A stretch of 64,000 nucleotides of DNA from Vibrio alfacsensis. GTDB lineage: Bacteria; Pseudomonadota; Gammaproteobacteria; Enterobacterales; Vibrionaceae. Both the position numbers and the translations under genes were made by a program. The stretch covers positions 1,674,001 to 1,738,000 of the forward strand of contig NZ_CP032093.1 in assembly GCF_003544875.1 (NCBI RefSeq), given 5' to 3'. Positions 18,127 through 30,016 of the stretch are shown in pieces. Below the pieces are notes generated by a model. That model was not told the DNA's origin and did not search any database. It worked only from the letters and a program-made list of their open reading frames with translations. Numbering within the stretch: the first letter of the stretch is position 1; each line of letters starts with the position of its first letter.

Positions 18127-19200
18127 TTAATTAAGCAGCCAAGTATTGAACTCTTCATTTAGCTCATCAGCATAATCTGACCACCACTCATCGTTGATCA
18201 AAAATGCCGTTTCAAAATTTTGTGGTGCCGTCGGCAAGTTGGCCAAAATCTCTGGGCTGACTTGAGCTGAAGAGGACTTTCGCGTTGGGCCATAAGCGAC
18301 ATATTTCGCTTGGTCAGCCAACGGTTTAGTGCCAGAGGAGAACGCGATAAAGTCGAGTGCAAGTTTGGTATTTTCACTTCCCTTAGGGATCGCCCAGCCA
18401 TTCATGTAACCCATTTGACGATCCCAAATAATACGAAACGGCTGTCCCTCATCTTGACGAGCATTATGAATACGACCATTAAATGCCGAAGCAATAACCA
18501 CTTCTTTATCGGCTAGCATTTGCGGTGGCTGTGCACCTGTGGTCCACCAGAGCACTTCTGATTTAATAGTATCGAGCTTAGCGAACGCTCGTTCACGACC
18601 CTCTTCTGTCTCTAACAGACGGTAAACTTCTTCTGGTTTTACCCCATCGGCCAATAACGCCCATTCAAGATTACCTTGAGGTTGTTTTTGTAACGCTCGT
18701 CGACCCGGAAAAGTTTTGAGATCAAAAAGGTCAGTCAACTTGCTCGGTACTGCTTTTCCTTTAAACGCTTCTTCATTCACCGCTAAGACGGTCGATACCA
18801 CAATGGTATTGATTGCACATTCATGAATTGCGCCGTCAATAAAGTCTTCATCAGCAGGTGTGCCGTCAGAACCAGGAGGCAAGATGCTTGGGTTAACGGG
18901 TTCTAACAATCCCTCAGCACAACCTCGTACAATGTCTGGTTTATCTAGTGATACTAGGTCCCAACGCACGTTGTTCGCTTCCACTTGCGCTTTTATCTCC
19001 GCTAAACCGCCACTGAAGTCTTCTGAGACAATTTCAACACCTGTCTTTTTGATAAATGGCTTGTGGTAAGCTTCTACTTGACTCTTAGTAAATGCACCGC
19101 CCCAAGAAACAACGGTCAATTTATCTTCTGCGTATGCAGACGTGCCCAACAGCAGTCCTGAAATTAACATCGCCAGTGGTGCTTTCGTCATTCGTGACAT
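18127..19200 (-). CDS. ABC transporter periplasmic substrate-binding protein
   Basis: 357 residues with a Sec signal peptide (AMLISGLLLGTSAYA, cleavage about residue 24) and a PotD/Fe3+-type two-lobed fold: KLTVVSWGGAFTKSQVEAYH at the mature N-terminus and MGYMNGWAIPKGSENTKLAL in the second lobe. It delivers substrate to the permeases at 12765-14896 although three genes separate them. The upstream region contains an operator copy at 19294. The ligand is probably hydroxyproline or a related imino acid, by context only. Confidence 0.9.
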   Translation of the reverse strand: MSRMTKAPLAMLISGLLLGTSAYAEDKLTVVSWGGAFTKSQVEAYHKPFIKKTGVEIVSEDFSGGLAEIKAQVEANNVRWDLVSLDKPDIVRGCAEGLLEPVNPSILPPGSDGTPADEDFIDGAIHECAINTIVVSTVLAVNEEAFKGKAVPSKLTDLFDLKTFPGRRALQKQPQGNLEWALLADGVKPEEVYRLLETEEGRERAFAKLDTIKSEVLWWTTGAQPPQMLADKEVVIASAFNGRIHNARQDEGQPFRIIWDRQMGYMNGWAIPKGSENTKLALDFIAFSSGTKPLADQAKYVAYGPTRKSSSAQVSPEILANLPTAPQNFETAFLINDEWWSDYADELNEEFNTWLLN

Positions 19201-19293
19201 GGATTACTCCTTTGATTGGTTTTCTGGCGGCATCCGCATACGGCTGTTGGATACCATGGTTGTTGCATTTTTGTAAACGATAGCATTAAATAT

Positions 19294-19305
19294 ATTTTAT
19301 ACAAT
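19294..19305. promoter_or_regulatory. GntR-type operator, copy 2
   Basis: ATTTTATACAAT, one mismatch from the palindrome ATTGTATACAAT, 94 bp upstream of the substrate-binding-protein start and within the gap behind the dehydrogenase gene. Confidence 0.6.
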
Positions 19306-19322
19306 ATTTAATGTTAAAATTT

Positions 19323-20579
19323 TTAGGAAAATCTATGCAATGTGAACGGCGCCAAATTGACCGATGGTAAAGACTCTGCAATAAGCTCAGAGATCAGGTC
19401 TGCTGTAATGGCCGCTTGCGTTAACCCTAAATGCTGATGACCAAAAGCCAACAGAATTTTTCCATCACAAATTCGATCTATGATGGGTAGTGAATCACTG
19501 GTTGATGGACGATTGCCCATCCAAGTCTCTTTTTGTTTTGATGCATTCAAACCTGATTGAAACATCGCATTACCCTGTTGATACAACATCGCTGCTCGCG
19601 CCATATTAGGCGGAGATTTTACATCCGCATATTCCACCGTTCCGGCTAAACGAAGCCCATCCCGCATCGGCGTCATGATAAACTTTCTGTCAGCTGAGCT
19701 GATGGGAAACGGAAAAGCATCACACTTATCATCCATCATTAAGTGATAACCTCGCTCTGCTTGTATAGGCACATTTATCCCGGTAAGTTGTTTTACCAAC
19801 GCTTTAGAATGCACGCCCGCAGCAACAACAACTCGGTCAAACCGATATCGCTGTGCATCGGCCAAGAGCCCTCCGTTTTTACGTAATGCATCGACCTCTT
19901 TGAGCTCAACTCTTCCTCCCAGCTTTTCAAAAGCCTGACTTAACTCAACGCAGATGGCGTAAGGATCAACCGTATGACCAGTATCCGGAAAAAAGACACC
20001 CACCTGCACATTTTTACTGATTTCAGGAAGCCTTTCTCGAATTTGATTTTGTGTCCAGATTTCGTAGTTCACACCCTGATTCATCAATTCCGCCAGTGTC
20101 CTTTGATACTGTTCAAACAAACGTTTACTTTCAAACGTCAACAGTGAACCGTCCATCTTGATCAACGCGCTTTGACCGATGGATTCCAAGAGTTCAAACC
20201 AACTTTTTACCGATTGCTCATTAAGCGTTTTGATTGCCCGAGTCGAGGCTTTGGAGGCAGACGATGTCGCGTTTGACAAAAATCGAATCATCCATCCGAC
20301 CGTTTTAGGTAAATCCTGCCAACGGATCGAAACCGGACTTTCTGAACTTAACAGCATCTTTGGCAATTGAGGAATCAGGCTCGGTGTAGATAGCGGAAAT
20401 ACTTGCTCTGTTGCAATGTGACCGGCGTTCCCTTTAGAACAGCCACTTCCAACACCGTTAGGATCAAAAATTGTCACCCTATGCCCTTGCTGTTGCAACT
20501 TCAAACCGATTGCCAATCCAATGACGCCTGCACCAATGACAGCGATGTTGTTATTTGATGTCCCCGCTTCACCCAACAT
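19323..20579 (-). CDS. FAD-dependent D-amino-acid dehydrogenase family, probable cis-4-hydroxy-D-proline dehydrogenase
   Basis: 418 residues. The dinucleotide-binding motif is IAVIGAGVIGLAIGLKLQQQ with the acidic end of strand 2 at FDPNG. The DAO-family C-terminal block is SDSLPIIDRICDGKILLAFG followed by HQHLGLTQAAITADLISEL. The start 20579 is used because GGAG lies seven bases upstream; 20597 is less likely. In the 4-hydroxyproline route the DadA-like enzyme oxidises cis-4-hydroxy-D-proline to pyrroline-4-hydroxy-2-carboxylate, passing electrons to the respiratory chain. It diverges from the epimerase gene across a perfect operator palindrome. Confidence 0.85.
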   Translation of the reverse strand: MLGEAGTSNNNIAVIGAGVIGLAIGLKLQQQGHRVTIFDPNGVGSGCSKGNAGHIATEQVFPLSTPSLIPQLPKMLLSSESPVSIRWQDLPKTVGWMIRFLSNATSSASKASTRAIKTLNEQSVKSWFELLESIGQSALIKMDGSLLTFESKRLFEQYQRTLAELMNQGVNYEIWTQNQIRERLPEISKNVQVGVFFPDTGHTVDPYAICVELSQAFEKLGGRVELKEVDALRKNGGLLADAQRYRFDRVVVAAGVHSKALVKQLTGINVPIQAERGYHLMMDDKCDAFPFPISSADRKFIMTPMRDGLRLAGTVEYADVKSPPNMARAAMLYQQGNAMFQSGLNASKQKETWMGNRPSTSDSLPIIDRICDGKILLAFGHQHLGLTQAAITADLISELIAESLPSVNLAPFTLHRFS

Positions 20580-20611
20580 GAATATGCTCCAAATCACAGT
20601 TGAAAAAGTAG

Positions 20612-20623
20612 ATTGTATACAAT
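20612..20623. promoter_or_regulatory. perfect palindromic operator, copy 3
   Basis: ATTGTATACAAT is a perfect 12-bp palindrome in the 110-bp gap between the divergent dehydrogenase and epimerase genes, so one site could control both. Three one-mismatch relatives lie elsewhere in the island. Confidence 0.75.
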
Positions 20624-20689
20624 ATATTTTACATCACGATAACATCAAGCATGTTTGATTCAACCCATTTTTTCAGCAAGGAGCGAAAA

Positions 20690-21691
20690 ATGAGACAAGG
20701 AACCTTTTTCTGTATTGATGCTCACACCTGTGGAAATCCTGTCAGATTGGTTGCTGGTGGTGTCCCCCCTCTCAAAGGCGATACCATGAGCGAAAAGCGT
20801 CAATACTTCTTAGAACATCACGATTGGATCCGTCAGGCGCTCATGTTTGAGCCGAGAGGGCACTCGATGATGTCAGGTTCTGTTGTTCTGCCCCCTTGCA
20901 GTGACGACGCCGATGCCTCCATTCTTTTCATTGAAACCAGTGGCTGCTTACCAATGTGTGGTCACGGCACAATAGGCACCGTCACTACGGCAATTGAGAA
21001 CCGCTTAATTATCCCAAAACAAGAGGGTCGCTTGATTCTTGATGTTCCAGCAGGTCAGATTGAAGTTCACTATCAAACAAAAGGTGACAAGGTCACATCA
21101 GTCAAAATATTTAACGTGCCTGCCTATCTCGCCCACCAAGACGTGACAGTTAACGTTGAAGGGCTCGGTGAAATTACCGTTGATGTTTCATACGGTGGAA
21201 ACTACTACGTGATCGTCGATCCACAAGTGAATTTTGCCGGACTCGAGCACTACTCACCAGATGAGATTTTGATGCTCTCGCCAAGAGTGCGTGATGCAGT
21301 CTCAAACGCAGTGGAATGCATTCATCCAGAAGACCCAACGGTTTGTGGCGTGTCTCACGTACTTTGGACAGGTGAGCCAACACAAGACGGGTCAACCGCT
21401 CGCAATGCGGTGTTTTATGGCGATAAAGCACTGGATCGCTCTCCTTGCGGGACGGGCACAAGTGCTCGAATGGCTCAATGGCACGCGAAAGGTAAACTCA
21501 AACCCGGTGAAGATTTTGTGCACGAAAGCATTATTGGCAGTGTATTCAATGGCCGAATTGAAGGGGTAACAGAAGTCAACGGCAGAGCCGCAATTTTACC
21601 GAGCATCGAGGGTTGGGCGAAAGTTTATGGCCACAATACCATCTGGGTCGATGATGAAGACCCATATGCATACGGATTTGAAGTAAAGTAA
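20690..21691 (+). CDS. 4-hydroxyproline 2-epimerase (proline racemase family)
   Basis: 333 residues, the normal length. Both catalytic cysteines are present: C90 in PMCGHGTIG and C253 in DRSPCGTGTSAR. The pair indicates an epimerase/racemase rather than a trans-3-hydroxyproline dehydratase, which has Thr in place of the second Cys. It converts trans-4-hydroxy-L-proline to cis-4-hydroxy-D-proline in the cytoplasm. The start at 20690 has AAGGAG upstream; an in-frame ATG at 20651 does not. It is followed 18 bp later by the semialdehyde dehydrogenase gene. Proline racemase is the alternative, but the flanking pathway genes favour hydroxyproline. Confidence 0.9.
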   Translation: MRQGTFFCIDAHTCGNPVRLVAGGVPPLKGDTMSEKRQYFLEHHDWIRQALMFEPRGHSMMSGSVVLPPCSDDADASILFIETSGCLPMCGHGTIGTVTTAIENRLIIPKQEGRLILDVPAGQIEVHYQTKGDKVTSVKIFNVPAYLAHQDVTVNVEGLGEITVDVSYGGNYYVIVDPQVNFAGLEHYSPDEILMLSPRVRDAVSNAVECIHPEDPTVCGVSHVLWTGEPTQDGSTARNAVFYGDKALDRSPCGTGTSARMAQWHAKGKLKPGEDFVHESIIGSVFNGRIEGVTEVNGRAAILPSIEGWAKVYGHNTIWVDDEDPYAYGFEVK

Positions 21692-21697
21692 GAATAG

Positions 21698-23254
<1,557 letters not shown>

Positions 23255-23262
23255 ATGGCTCA

Positions 23263-23286
23263 AAAAGGCACCAGTTGGTGCCTTTT
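23263..23286 (+). terminator. intrinsic terminator after the epimerase/dehydrogenase operon
   Basis: AAAAGGCACCA (23263-23273) and TGGTGCCTTTT (23276-23286) form an 11-bp stem with a minimal loop and terminal T-tract, 9 bases beyond the stop codon. Confidence 0.85.
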
Positions 23287-23352
23287 ATTTCATGCTACTT
23301 CTCAAAACCCAGTTTCACAGTTGGCTTAAGCCTAAAACAATAAACTAAAGAA

Positions 23353-23364
23353 ATTGGATACAAT
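23353..23364. promoter_or_regulatory. GntR-type operator, copy 4 (autoregulatory position)
   Basis: ATTGGATACAAT, one mismatch from ATTGTATACAAT, 22 bp ahead of the GntR-gene ATG at 23387. Confidence 0.6.
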
Positions 23365-23386
23365 ATTTATTTTAAGGAAAACTTCA

Positions 23387-24061
23387 ATGTCGCAAAAACC
23401 CGTTTTTAAAACGCGAACTCAGCTTGTTGAGGAAGCGATTCGTACTCAGATCCTGAAAGGCGAGTTAAAAACTGGTCAGCCTTTACGTCAGGACGCATTG
23501 GCAAAAGAGTTCAATGTCAGCCGAATTCCTGTTCGTGAAGCGTTAGTGCAGTTAGAAGCACAGGGATTAGTGAGCTTTGAGCCTCACAAAGGGGCGACCG
23601 TCACCGAATTATCTCCAGACAAAATCGATGAGTTGTTTGAACTTAGAGCTGTCGTTGAATGCCACATTCTCGAACGTGCGATTCAGAACATGACCGAAAG
23701 CGATCTTGAACGAGCTCGTGAAGTTCGCGAACGTTTTGAATCGGTCGTGAACAGTGGCGATGAGATCGAAGAATGGAGCAACTACAATTATGAATTTCAC
23801 AAAGCGTTATACGCCCCTGCAAATATGCCAGAAACCATGGACGTTATTTACAGTTTAAATACGAAATGCGATCGCTATATTCGTATGCAACTGTTGTTCA
23901 CAACCGGCATTCAAAAAGCTGAGCAAGAGCACTTAACCTTGTTTGAAATGTGCCAAAATCGCGATATTGAGGGTGCAAAATACTTATTGAAAAAGCACAT
24001 CCTAGAAGCAGGCACTGCGATTCGCAATCTGCTTTTAGAAAGACAAAATACCGCCAATTAG
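23387..24061 (+). CDS. GntR-family regulator (FadR/FCD type) of the hydroxyproline island
   Basis: 224 residues from ATG 23387 (AAGGAA upstream; a TTG at 23354 is rejected). Winged HTH: RTQLVEEAIRTQILKGELKT, LRQDALAKEFNVSRIPVREA. The FCD ligand-binding domain follows with metal-ligand histidines (ECHILERA, NYEFHKALY, KAEQEHLTLFE). Members bind small carboxylates or imino acids and repress catabolic operons. Its position at the end of the island and the four ATTGTATACAAT-type sites around it make it the probable regulator. That link is inference. Confidence 0.87.
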   Translation: MSQKPVFKTRTQLVEEAIRTQILKGELKTGQPLRQDALAKEFNVSRIPVREALVQLEAQGLVSFEPHKGATVTELSPDKIDELFELRAVVECHILERAIQNMTESDLERAREVRERFESVVNSGDEIEEWSNYNYEFHKALYAPANMPETMDVIYSLNTKCDRYIRMQLLFTTGIQKAEQEHLTLFEMCQNRDIEGAKYLLKKHILEAGTAIRNLLLERQNTAN

Positions 24062-24084
24062 TCTCTGTCAGGATTATTATGTAA

Positions 24085-24855
24085 ATGGAAGTTGGACCAA
24101 AATTTCTTCTAGCGGCACTTCGAAAGAAAATCAAAGATGAGGGGCTTTGTTACAGCGCTTTGTCAGAAAAAAGTGGCATTCCTTTATCAAGCATTAAGCG
24201 CCATCTTCATAATCCATCACTGGGACTTGATAAAGTTCTCCTCTACTTAAATTATCTCAATACCGATCTTATCGAACTGGCTAATCTTGCCAATCAGCTG
24301 CAGCATGAAAACGAACAAATGCTGACGCAAGAACAAAGCGCGCTATTTCTCGAGCACCCTTACCTGCTCGACTTCATCTATATGGTCACATCTCGCAACC
24401 TTGCTCCCAAGGAGATCGCGCAGATGTATGGGCTCACTGAGACAAGCTTGCTCTTTTATTTACGTATTGCTGAAATGCTTGGTTATGTTGAAGATTTTGG
24501 CGATGGGCTCTTTTACCGTTCTGGACGACGTTTTTTGCTGGAAGAAGGCTCTGCACTCGATTCACTCTTTCGTGAACGTTTTTCACTTTCTCATGAAATC
24601 AATCCGGGAATTTGTGTGGGCCGAATTCGTTTGACTGATTCACAACGGCTACAACTAGAAGAAGATGTCTACAATAAATTAATAAAGCTTAACGCAATAA
24701 ATACATCGAACAATGATGGTTTAGAAACCAACATTATGATGCGCTGTACACCAGGAACGCAGATTTTTTTCTCTGATCACATTCCCAATATAGATGGCGA
24801 ACTGCTTAAGTATGTAGCACAACTCACCAACAAAACGCATCAATACATAAATTAA
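24085..24855 (+). CDS. XRE-type HTH transcriptional regulator
   Basis: 256 residues. An N-terminal Cro/C1-type helix-turn-helix (CYSALSEKSGIPLSSIKRHL, residues about 22-41) is followed by a second HTH-like segment (LAPKEIAQMYGLTETSLLFY) and a helical C-terminal domain without a recognised ligand fold. It starts 23 bp after the GntR gene in the same direction, so the two may be co-transcribed. It could fine-tune the hydroxyproline genes, but nothing in the sequence proves that. Confidence 0.75.
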   Translation: MEVGPKFLLAALRKKIKDEGLCYSALSEKSGIPLSSIKRHLHNPSLGLDKVLLYLNYLNTDLIELANLANQLQHENEQMLTQEQSALFLEHPYLLDFIYMVTSRNLAPKEIAQMYGLTETSLLFYLRIAEMLGYVEDFGDGLFYRSGRRFLLEEGSALDSLFRERFSLSHEINPGICVGRIRLTDSQRLQLEEDVYNKLIKLNAINTSNNDGLETNIMMRCTPGTQIFFSDHIPNIDGELLKYVAQLTNKTHQYIN

Positions 24856-24888
24856 CGTCATCAGATTAGATTTATAATTTTATCTCAT

Positions 24889-24921
24889 AGCCATGTTTGT
24901 ATTTGATTTTCAAACATGGCT
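24889..24921. terminator. terminator between convergent genes
   Basis: AGCCATGTTTG (24889-24899) and CAAACATGGCT (24911-24921), an 11-bp perfect stem with an 11-nt loop, then a T-rich stretch, between the XRE gene and the convergent GGDEF gene. Confidence 0.75.
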
Positions 24922-24932
24922 GTTCTTCTTTA

Positions 24933-26083
24933 TTAAATAACGACTTCTTTTGCAGTAATTAATTGTCCACACTGTGAAACAACCTTATTTCTGCCGTTTA
25001 ACTTAGCGTGATACAAACATTTATCAACGTTATCTAACAAATAATTAGCGTCATCTGTTTCACTTGGAAGACAGCTATACACACCAATTGAGCTGGTTAA
25101 CTCGTGCTGCACGCCTTTATTTTCATTTGAAATGAGAATGTTAGCGATAGCCTTACGTGTCTCTTCTGCTCGACATACCACTTCTTGGTGGTCTGCTCCT
25201 ATTATGACTACTAAGAACTCTTCCCCGCCCATCCGAAAAGACGTTTCATCCAATTCGCAAAATTGGTCGGATAACATACTTCCTAACTTGGAGATGGCCT
25301 CATCGCCCTTTAGGTGACCAAGTCGATCATTAAGCAATTTAAAATGGTCTATATCGATGAAAACCAAACTAACAATGCTGCTTTCCTCTCTCGCTCTCGA
25401 TAGCAAATCCGGCATCATGATATTAAAGTAACGACGATTATATAAACCGGATAGCTCATCTGTGATAGCCAGTTTTTGCAGTTTTATATTGAGTTTTTTT
25501 AGCTCTCTTTCAGCGATATAGCGACGATGCTTTTCTCGAACTAATTCAATCGACTGAGTTGAAACTTCAAAGTACATTTTTAATACTGTATCGGTTACCA
25601 ATCCATTGATACCTTGCAGTGTATTTAGTGCTTTCGTCTTAGCCTGACTCAAAGATCCTGTATTTTCAAACTCATGTAATGCCAGTCCCATCTTCTTATC
25701 ATCGCCAAGAATATGAAAAACAAGCCATCGAATCAAAAATGAAGAATATGCTCAATCGACTCTTGCCAGCTTAAACTTTTCGATTCTGCCTGTATTTTGT
25801 TTACTTCTTGAACAAATGTGGAATGGCATTGTTGATGCTCTTCATTCCATTTGTCATCTGAAAAACAACGACTCCATACGCTCTCCTCATAGTCGAAGTG
25901 ATAATGCGCGTAGTCCTTCAAATCATTGAAAATTTCATCAACTTCGACTCGATTATCATAGATCAACGTATTTGCGAGTTTGTTAACCAATAAAAACAGG
26001 TGATGATGTTGTTCATCAACTTTTTTTATTCCAGTTTCGAAGTTATGGTTCCAGGGGAAAATAATCAGTTCAGTATCTGACAT
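24933..26083 (-). pseudogene. bacteriohemerythrin-diguanylate cyclase fusion, frameshifted
   Basis: Two frames make one protein of about 383 residues. The N-terminal hemerythrin domain has the diiron ligand pattern (HNFETGIKKVDEQHHHLFLL, HYHFDYEES, HQQCHSTFVQEV). The C-terminal GGDEF domain (LAITDELSGLYNRRYF, MGGEEFLVVI) makes cyclic-di-GMP. The first frame stops at SIEHILHF; the next resumes LIRWLVFHILG. One base added to the A-run at 25735-25739 joins them. Hemerythrin-GGDEF enzymes in vibrios sense oxygen or redox state. The residues four to seven before GGEEF are not RxxD, so the inhibitory I-site is missing. The start is taken at 26083 (MSDTELIIFPW). Confidence 0.75.
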
Positions 26084-26236
26084 ACAATTGCATATAAAGA
26101 AAGAGTTTCGTAACAAATAGTACCCCAAGTCATTTCAAGTGCAAATAGCCATGATCAATGTAAATTTGGAACCAATAAGACAACTTGTTGAAATAGATTG
26201 AAAACTACTTCTTTTAAAATTATTTATTGGACAAAA

Positions 26237-26258
26237 AGCGCCACCATTTAGTAGCGCT
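26237..26258 (-). terminator. terminator after the hybrid kinase gene
   Basis: AGCGC (26237-26241) pairs with GCGCT (26254-26258); in the minus direction TTTTTG follows. It lies 60 bases past the kinase stop codon. Confidence 0.5.
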
Positions 26259-26317
26259 ATTATTAATCTATTGTTGATCTTGTTCAATCTGATATTAGGG
26301 GCTTTTAATGTTTATTA

Positions 26318-29300
26318 TTATTTCGTTTTTAACCAATGATCAAACACATTTAACAATCTATCCAGCTCATCAAGCAAGGGCTGCGTATCTGCTACGACAT
26401 CAGCCATCTTGCTCTGTTCCCAATCGAGAGCAAGCTGGACTAACGTATCTTGCATTAGCATCGAAGCTGAGCCTTTTAGGCGATGTATCACTTGAGATAA
26501 TTCGGTCCCCTGCTTAATCAAGTCTCGTTCAGAAGAGAACGAGGACATCACCACCTGCATGACTTCTTGTTGCTCTTTCATGCCGTAATCTGATAACCAC
26601 ACCAAATCCTTATTTTCTTGCTCGGAGCTATCTCCATCATTGCATTTTTCCTGCGTCAAATACGCTTTCAAAACCCAACTCAGTTCTTCAAGCGTATACG
26701 GTTTATAGATGACATGAGACATACCCGCATCGGCGGCTTTCTCAACCACAATTTTAGAATCTTCAGCCGTACACCCAACAACCTTTAGCTCAGATAAGAT
26801 TGGATTTGAGCGAATCTTTTTAGTCAACTCGTAGCCATCCATATTCGGCATATGACAATCGGTGACAACCAAATCCAATTCAGCGCAGTGCTTTAGAATA
26901 TAATCGTATGCTTCTACTCCATCTTGGGCAAATGCGGGGTGTAAGCCCAATTTAGAAAACTGCTTACTAAACAACAATCGATTAATTGGATCATCATCTA
27001 CCACTAAAACATTGCCAGAAAGGCCAAGTTTTGTACTCTCTAAGTCGGTTTTTAGCCTTTCTTCTCGTTTTACTGCATTAAGAATTAAATCTGGATAAAT
27101 GTTTCGCCACCCTGTTGGCATTGAGATTGTTGATCCACTTTGGCGAACATTCCAAATCTCCAACCACTTGTTTATTTCAGGGCGATCAGAAACTGCGGCA
27201 CAATCACTCACATCCAACATAAAAGCATTGTTCGTCGGTAAACTAACTCGCATACAAGAACCTCGGCCAGAATCCGTTTGGACATCAATGGTCCCTGACA
27301 TCATTTCAACAATGCTTTTTACGATCGTCAGCCCCAAGCCGGTACCACCGTATTTTCGAGTTATGGAGACGTCTGCCTGAGCAAATGGGGTAAAGATTCG
27401 CGATAATTGCGCTTTACTCATACCACAACCAGTATCACTCACCTCGATGTCTAATCGATCCCGAGTTAAGGCCACCTGCACCGTGATCTCCCCCTCTTGA
27501 GTGAACTTCACGGCGTTACTAAGCAAGTTATTCAGCACTTGTGCGACACGTAACCAATCGAGCTTAGCCATAGAATATGGCGTTAAACTCCAATTAACCG
27601 TGAAACCGATGTTTTTCATCACTGCATTCGACTCATAGGTACGCAGTAGCGGCCCTAACTCCGAATAAACGTTGCCATTTCTCGCATCAAGATGAAACTG
27701 ATTCGCTTCTATTTTTGATATGTCTAATATGTCATTGACGAGCAATCTCAAACGGTTAGCCGATGTTTGTGCATTTGAAAGCAATTCAATGTTTTCAACA
27801 CTTTCTACTTTGCCATCCATCAACTCCATCAAGCCAATCATTGCCGCTATAGGCGTTCTCAACTCATGACTGATAGTCGCTAAAAACAGATCGCGTGACT
27901 TTATCGCTTTTAGTGCTTTCTTGTTCGAATCTTCTAATTTTTGTTTTTGCTTTTCCAATTTGGTGTAATCATCGAAAACCATCAAACGATAACGTTTATC
28001 GTCATTCATACCACTAATTTCATCTTCAATGATTCGCAAATGACGATGTGAATAACTGCATTGGCAAACATGTCCGCTTACACCATCGAATGCATTCCCT
28101 TGATGTTTAAGCAAGCATTGACCGGTTTTAAAATTGCCACAGCGCATTCCGTGCTTATTAAATGCTTTGTTAGACAGCACCAAAGTATTTGACTCATCAT
28201 AGATCGCAATCATGCTTGGCAAGCGGTCGAGTAAGTCACTCAACCATTTTAGGCGTTTAGCATTTTGATGCGCAACTTCGTCTGCTTTTAATAGCGATTT
28301 TGACAATCGATTGGCTTGAGTTTGATAACCGACCAACACCAGTAAAAACAGTGATAATGTGGCGAGTGCACCAATTACAATATCCGATTTATCATAGCCA
28401 TATTGGGCGGTCACTCGATGATGTTTGAGCTGTAACAGTTCCACTTCATTAGCACTGATCAATTTAAGCACATCATTCATTATCGATTGCAGCAATGTGC
28501 CGTTTGAATCTAGCTCAAACCCTAGCTTCATACGAAATGTGTTCATGCTCCCATTCAAAACAATGTTGTAGACTTTTGGGCTATCGTCATACGCATAATT
28601 TTCCAAAACATAAGTTGGGAGGTATGCATAGTCGACTTGCCCTTTTTCCATTGCATCAATTATCAAGGAGTAGTCGTCATATAGGATGGGGATATCACTT
28701 GGGCTAAATACTTCGTTTAACAAAATACGTCTGGTGCGATTTAATACTGCGGTTAGCCCATGACCAGATTTGTTTTGGATTCAACCTTTACCCAATTAAT
28801 CTCCCCAAACGCACGGGTGAAAATAAACCCCTCTCTCTCTACATCAATAGCCGCTGGAATAAGATCGACAACATTCGCATCCAGCATATCCACCGGAGTG
28901 CGACCATTTGGGGATACATACTCAAACTGGATGCCACTTTTTCTCGACATCAACGCCATCAAATCATGAATTTGACCGACCTGTTTATTCGTATTCGCAT
29001 CCTCGTACGAAAACGGTCGCATATTTTCATCAATGGTATAACGAATAACACCACGACCATATTCAAGATGCAGCGCTTTTAACAAAGCCTCTTTACCTAA
29101 CGGATCGATCAAAGTGTGTTGATTTTTGTCTAACGATGGACGTACCTCGGTTAAGTACTGATTCACTTGCTCAAGTAACTGCGTATTTGATTTGGCTATT
29201 GCTATTGAAGCCTCAAAATCTGGTAATGGACTGAAGTAATTGATATATCCTACCCATTCGCCGAATGTACGTTCTGATAAATACTGCTCTGCCGATACAA

Positions 29301-29850
29301 CATCGGTATAGATAGCATCAATATATTCCTGAGAAAGTGCCTGCATTAATGAGCGCTCGGTCTTATAGACAGTGAGATCTGGCACTTGCAACTCAGACAA
29401 AAGATCGCAGTAAATTGAAGAACGAACGCACCCCCAACGCAATGTATTTATCGGCTTAGACTTGAGTTTTGAGCGGTAGAACCAAACCACCGATCGCAGA
29501 TCAAAAATTGGTTGACTGTAATTAAAGTATTTTGCCCCGTCGAGGGTTTTGGTGTAACCCACCGCTAAATCCACTTCACCCAAATACAAAGCTTTGAGTA
29601 GATCATCTCGTTCACGGAAAAAACGGTATGACACTGTCGCGTCAATAGAAGCAGCAAAACGCTCCACAACATCGGCATAATTACTGTGATTTTCCCCAAT
29701 ACTGGCGGGCTTCCACAAATACTTATGTGCGTCATATTGACGACCAATCACAAGCTGTTTTGTGTCTTCATTTTGGGGAGAGATTGAGGTAGCAAATGTT
29801 TGACTAGCAAGTAGTACAGAGGACAGCAGTAAGAGAAGCATACGCTTCAT
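26318..29850 (-). pseudogene. BvgS/EvgS-type unorthodox hybrid sensor kinase, frameshifted
   Basis: Restored length about 1177 residues. In order: signal peptide (LLLLLSSVLLASQTFA), two periplasmic SBP_bac_3-like domains (about 30-260 and 275-480), one membrane helix (VIGALATLSLFLLVLVGYQT), a cysteine-rich PAS-like segment, HisKA (ISHELRTPIAAMIGLMEL), HATPase (NLLSNAVKF, DTGCGMSK, GGTGLGLTIV), receiver (LVVDDDPINRLLF, VTDCHMPNMDGYEL) and Hpt (VIHRLKGSASML). The frame breaks at CCC 28757-28759: one frame ends TNLVMG, the other continues LTAVLNRTRRILLNEVF within the second periplasmic domain. No response regulator is adjacent. The stimulus is unknown. Confidence 0.82.
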
Positions 29851-29964
29851 AGTGGATATCCATTTATAATTTATATCTCGGCATTATCTCCGTTTATAAA
29901 TCGCCTCTCTACGCATATCGTCACTAAATATTTTGTGCTCATGATAAAATCTAACCTCGCAAAC

Positions 29965-29998
29965 AAACATGCCGTCGATAAAAATCAGCGGCATGTTT
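29965..29998 (-). terminator. terminator after rlmF
   Basis: AAACATGCCG (29965-29974) and CGGCATGTTT (29989-29998), a perfect 10-bp stem with a 14-nt loop, 19 bases past the rlmF stop codon. Confidence 0.7.
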
Positions 29999-30016
29999 AT
30001 GAGGTATAACCTTACT

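Noticed and set aside
20651..20689. Longer N-terminus for the epimerase from ATG 20651
   Set aside because: The AAGGAG at 20678-20683 fits only the ATG at 20690, and the known family begins at that point.
20690..21691. trans-3-hydroxy-L-proline dehydratase
   Set aside because: The second catalytic Cys (C253) is present; dehydratases have Thr there.
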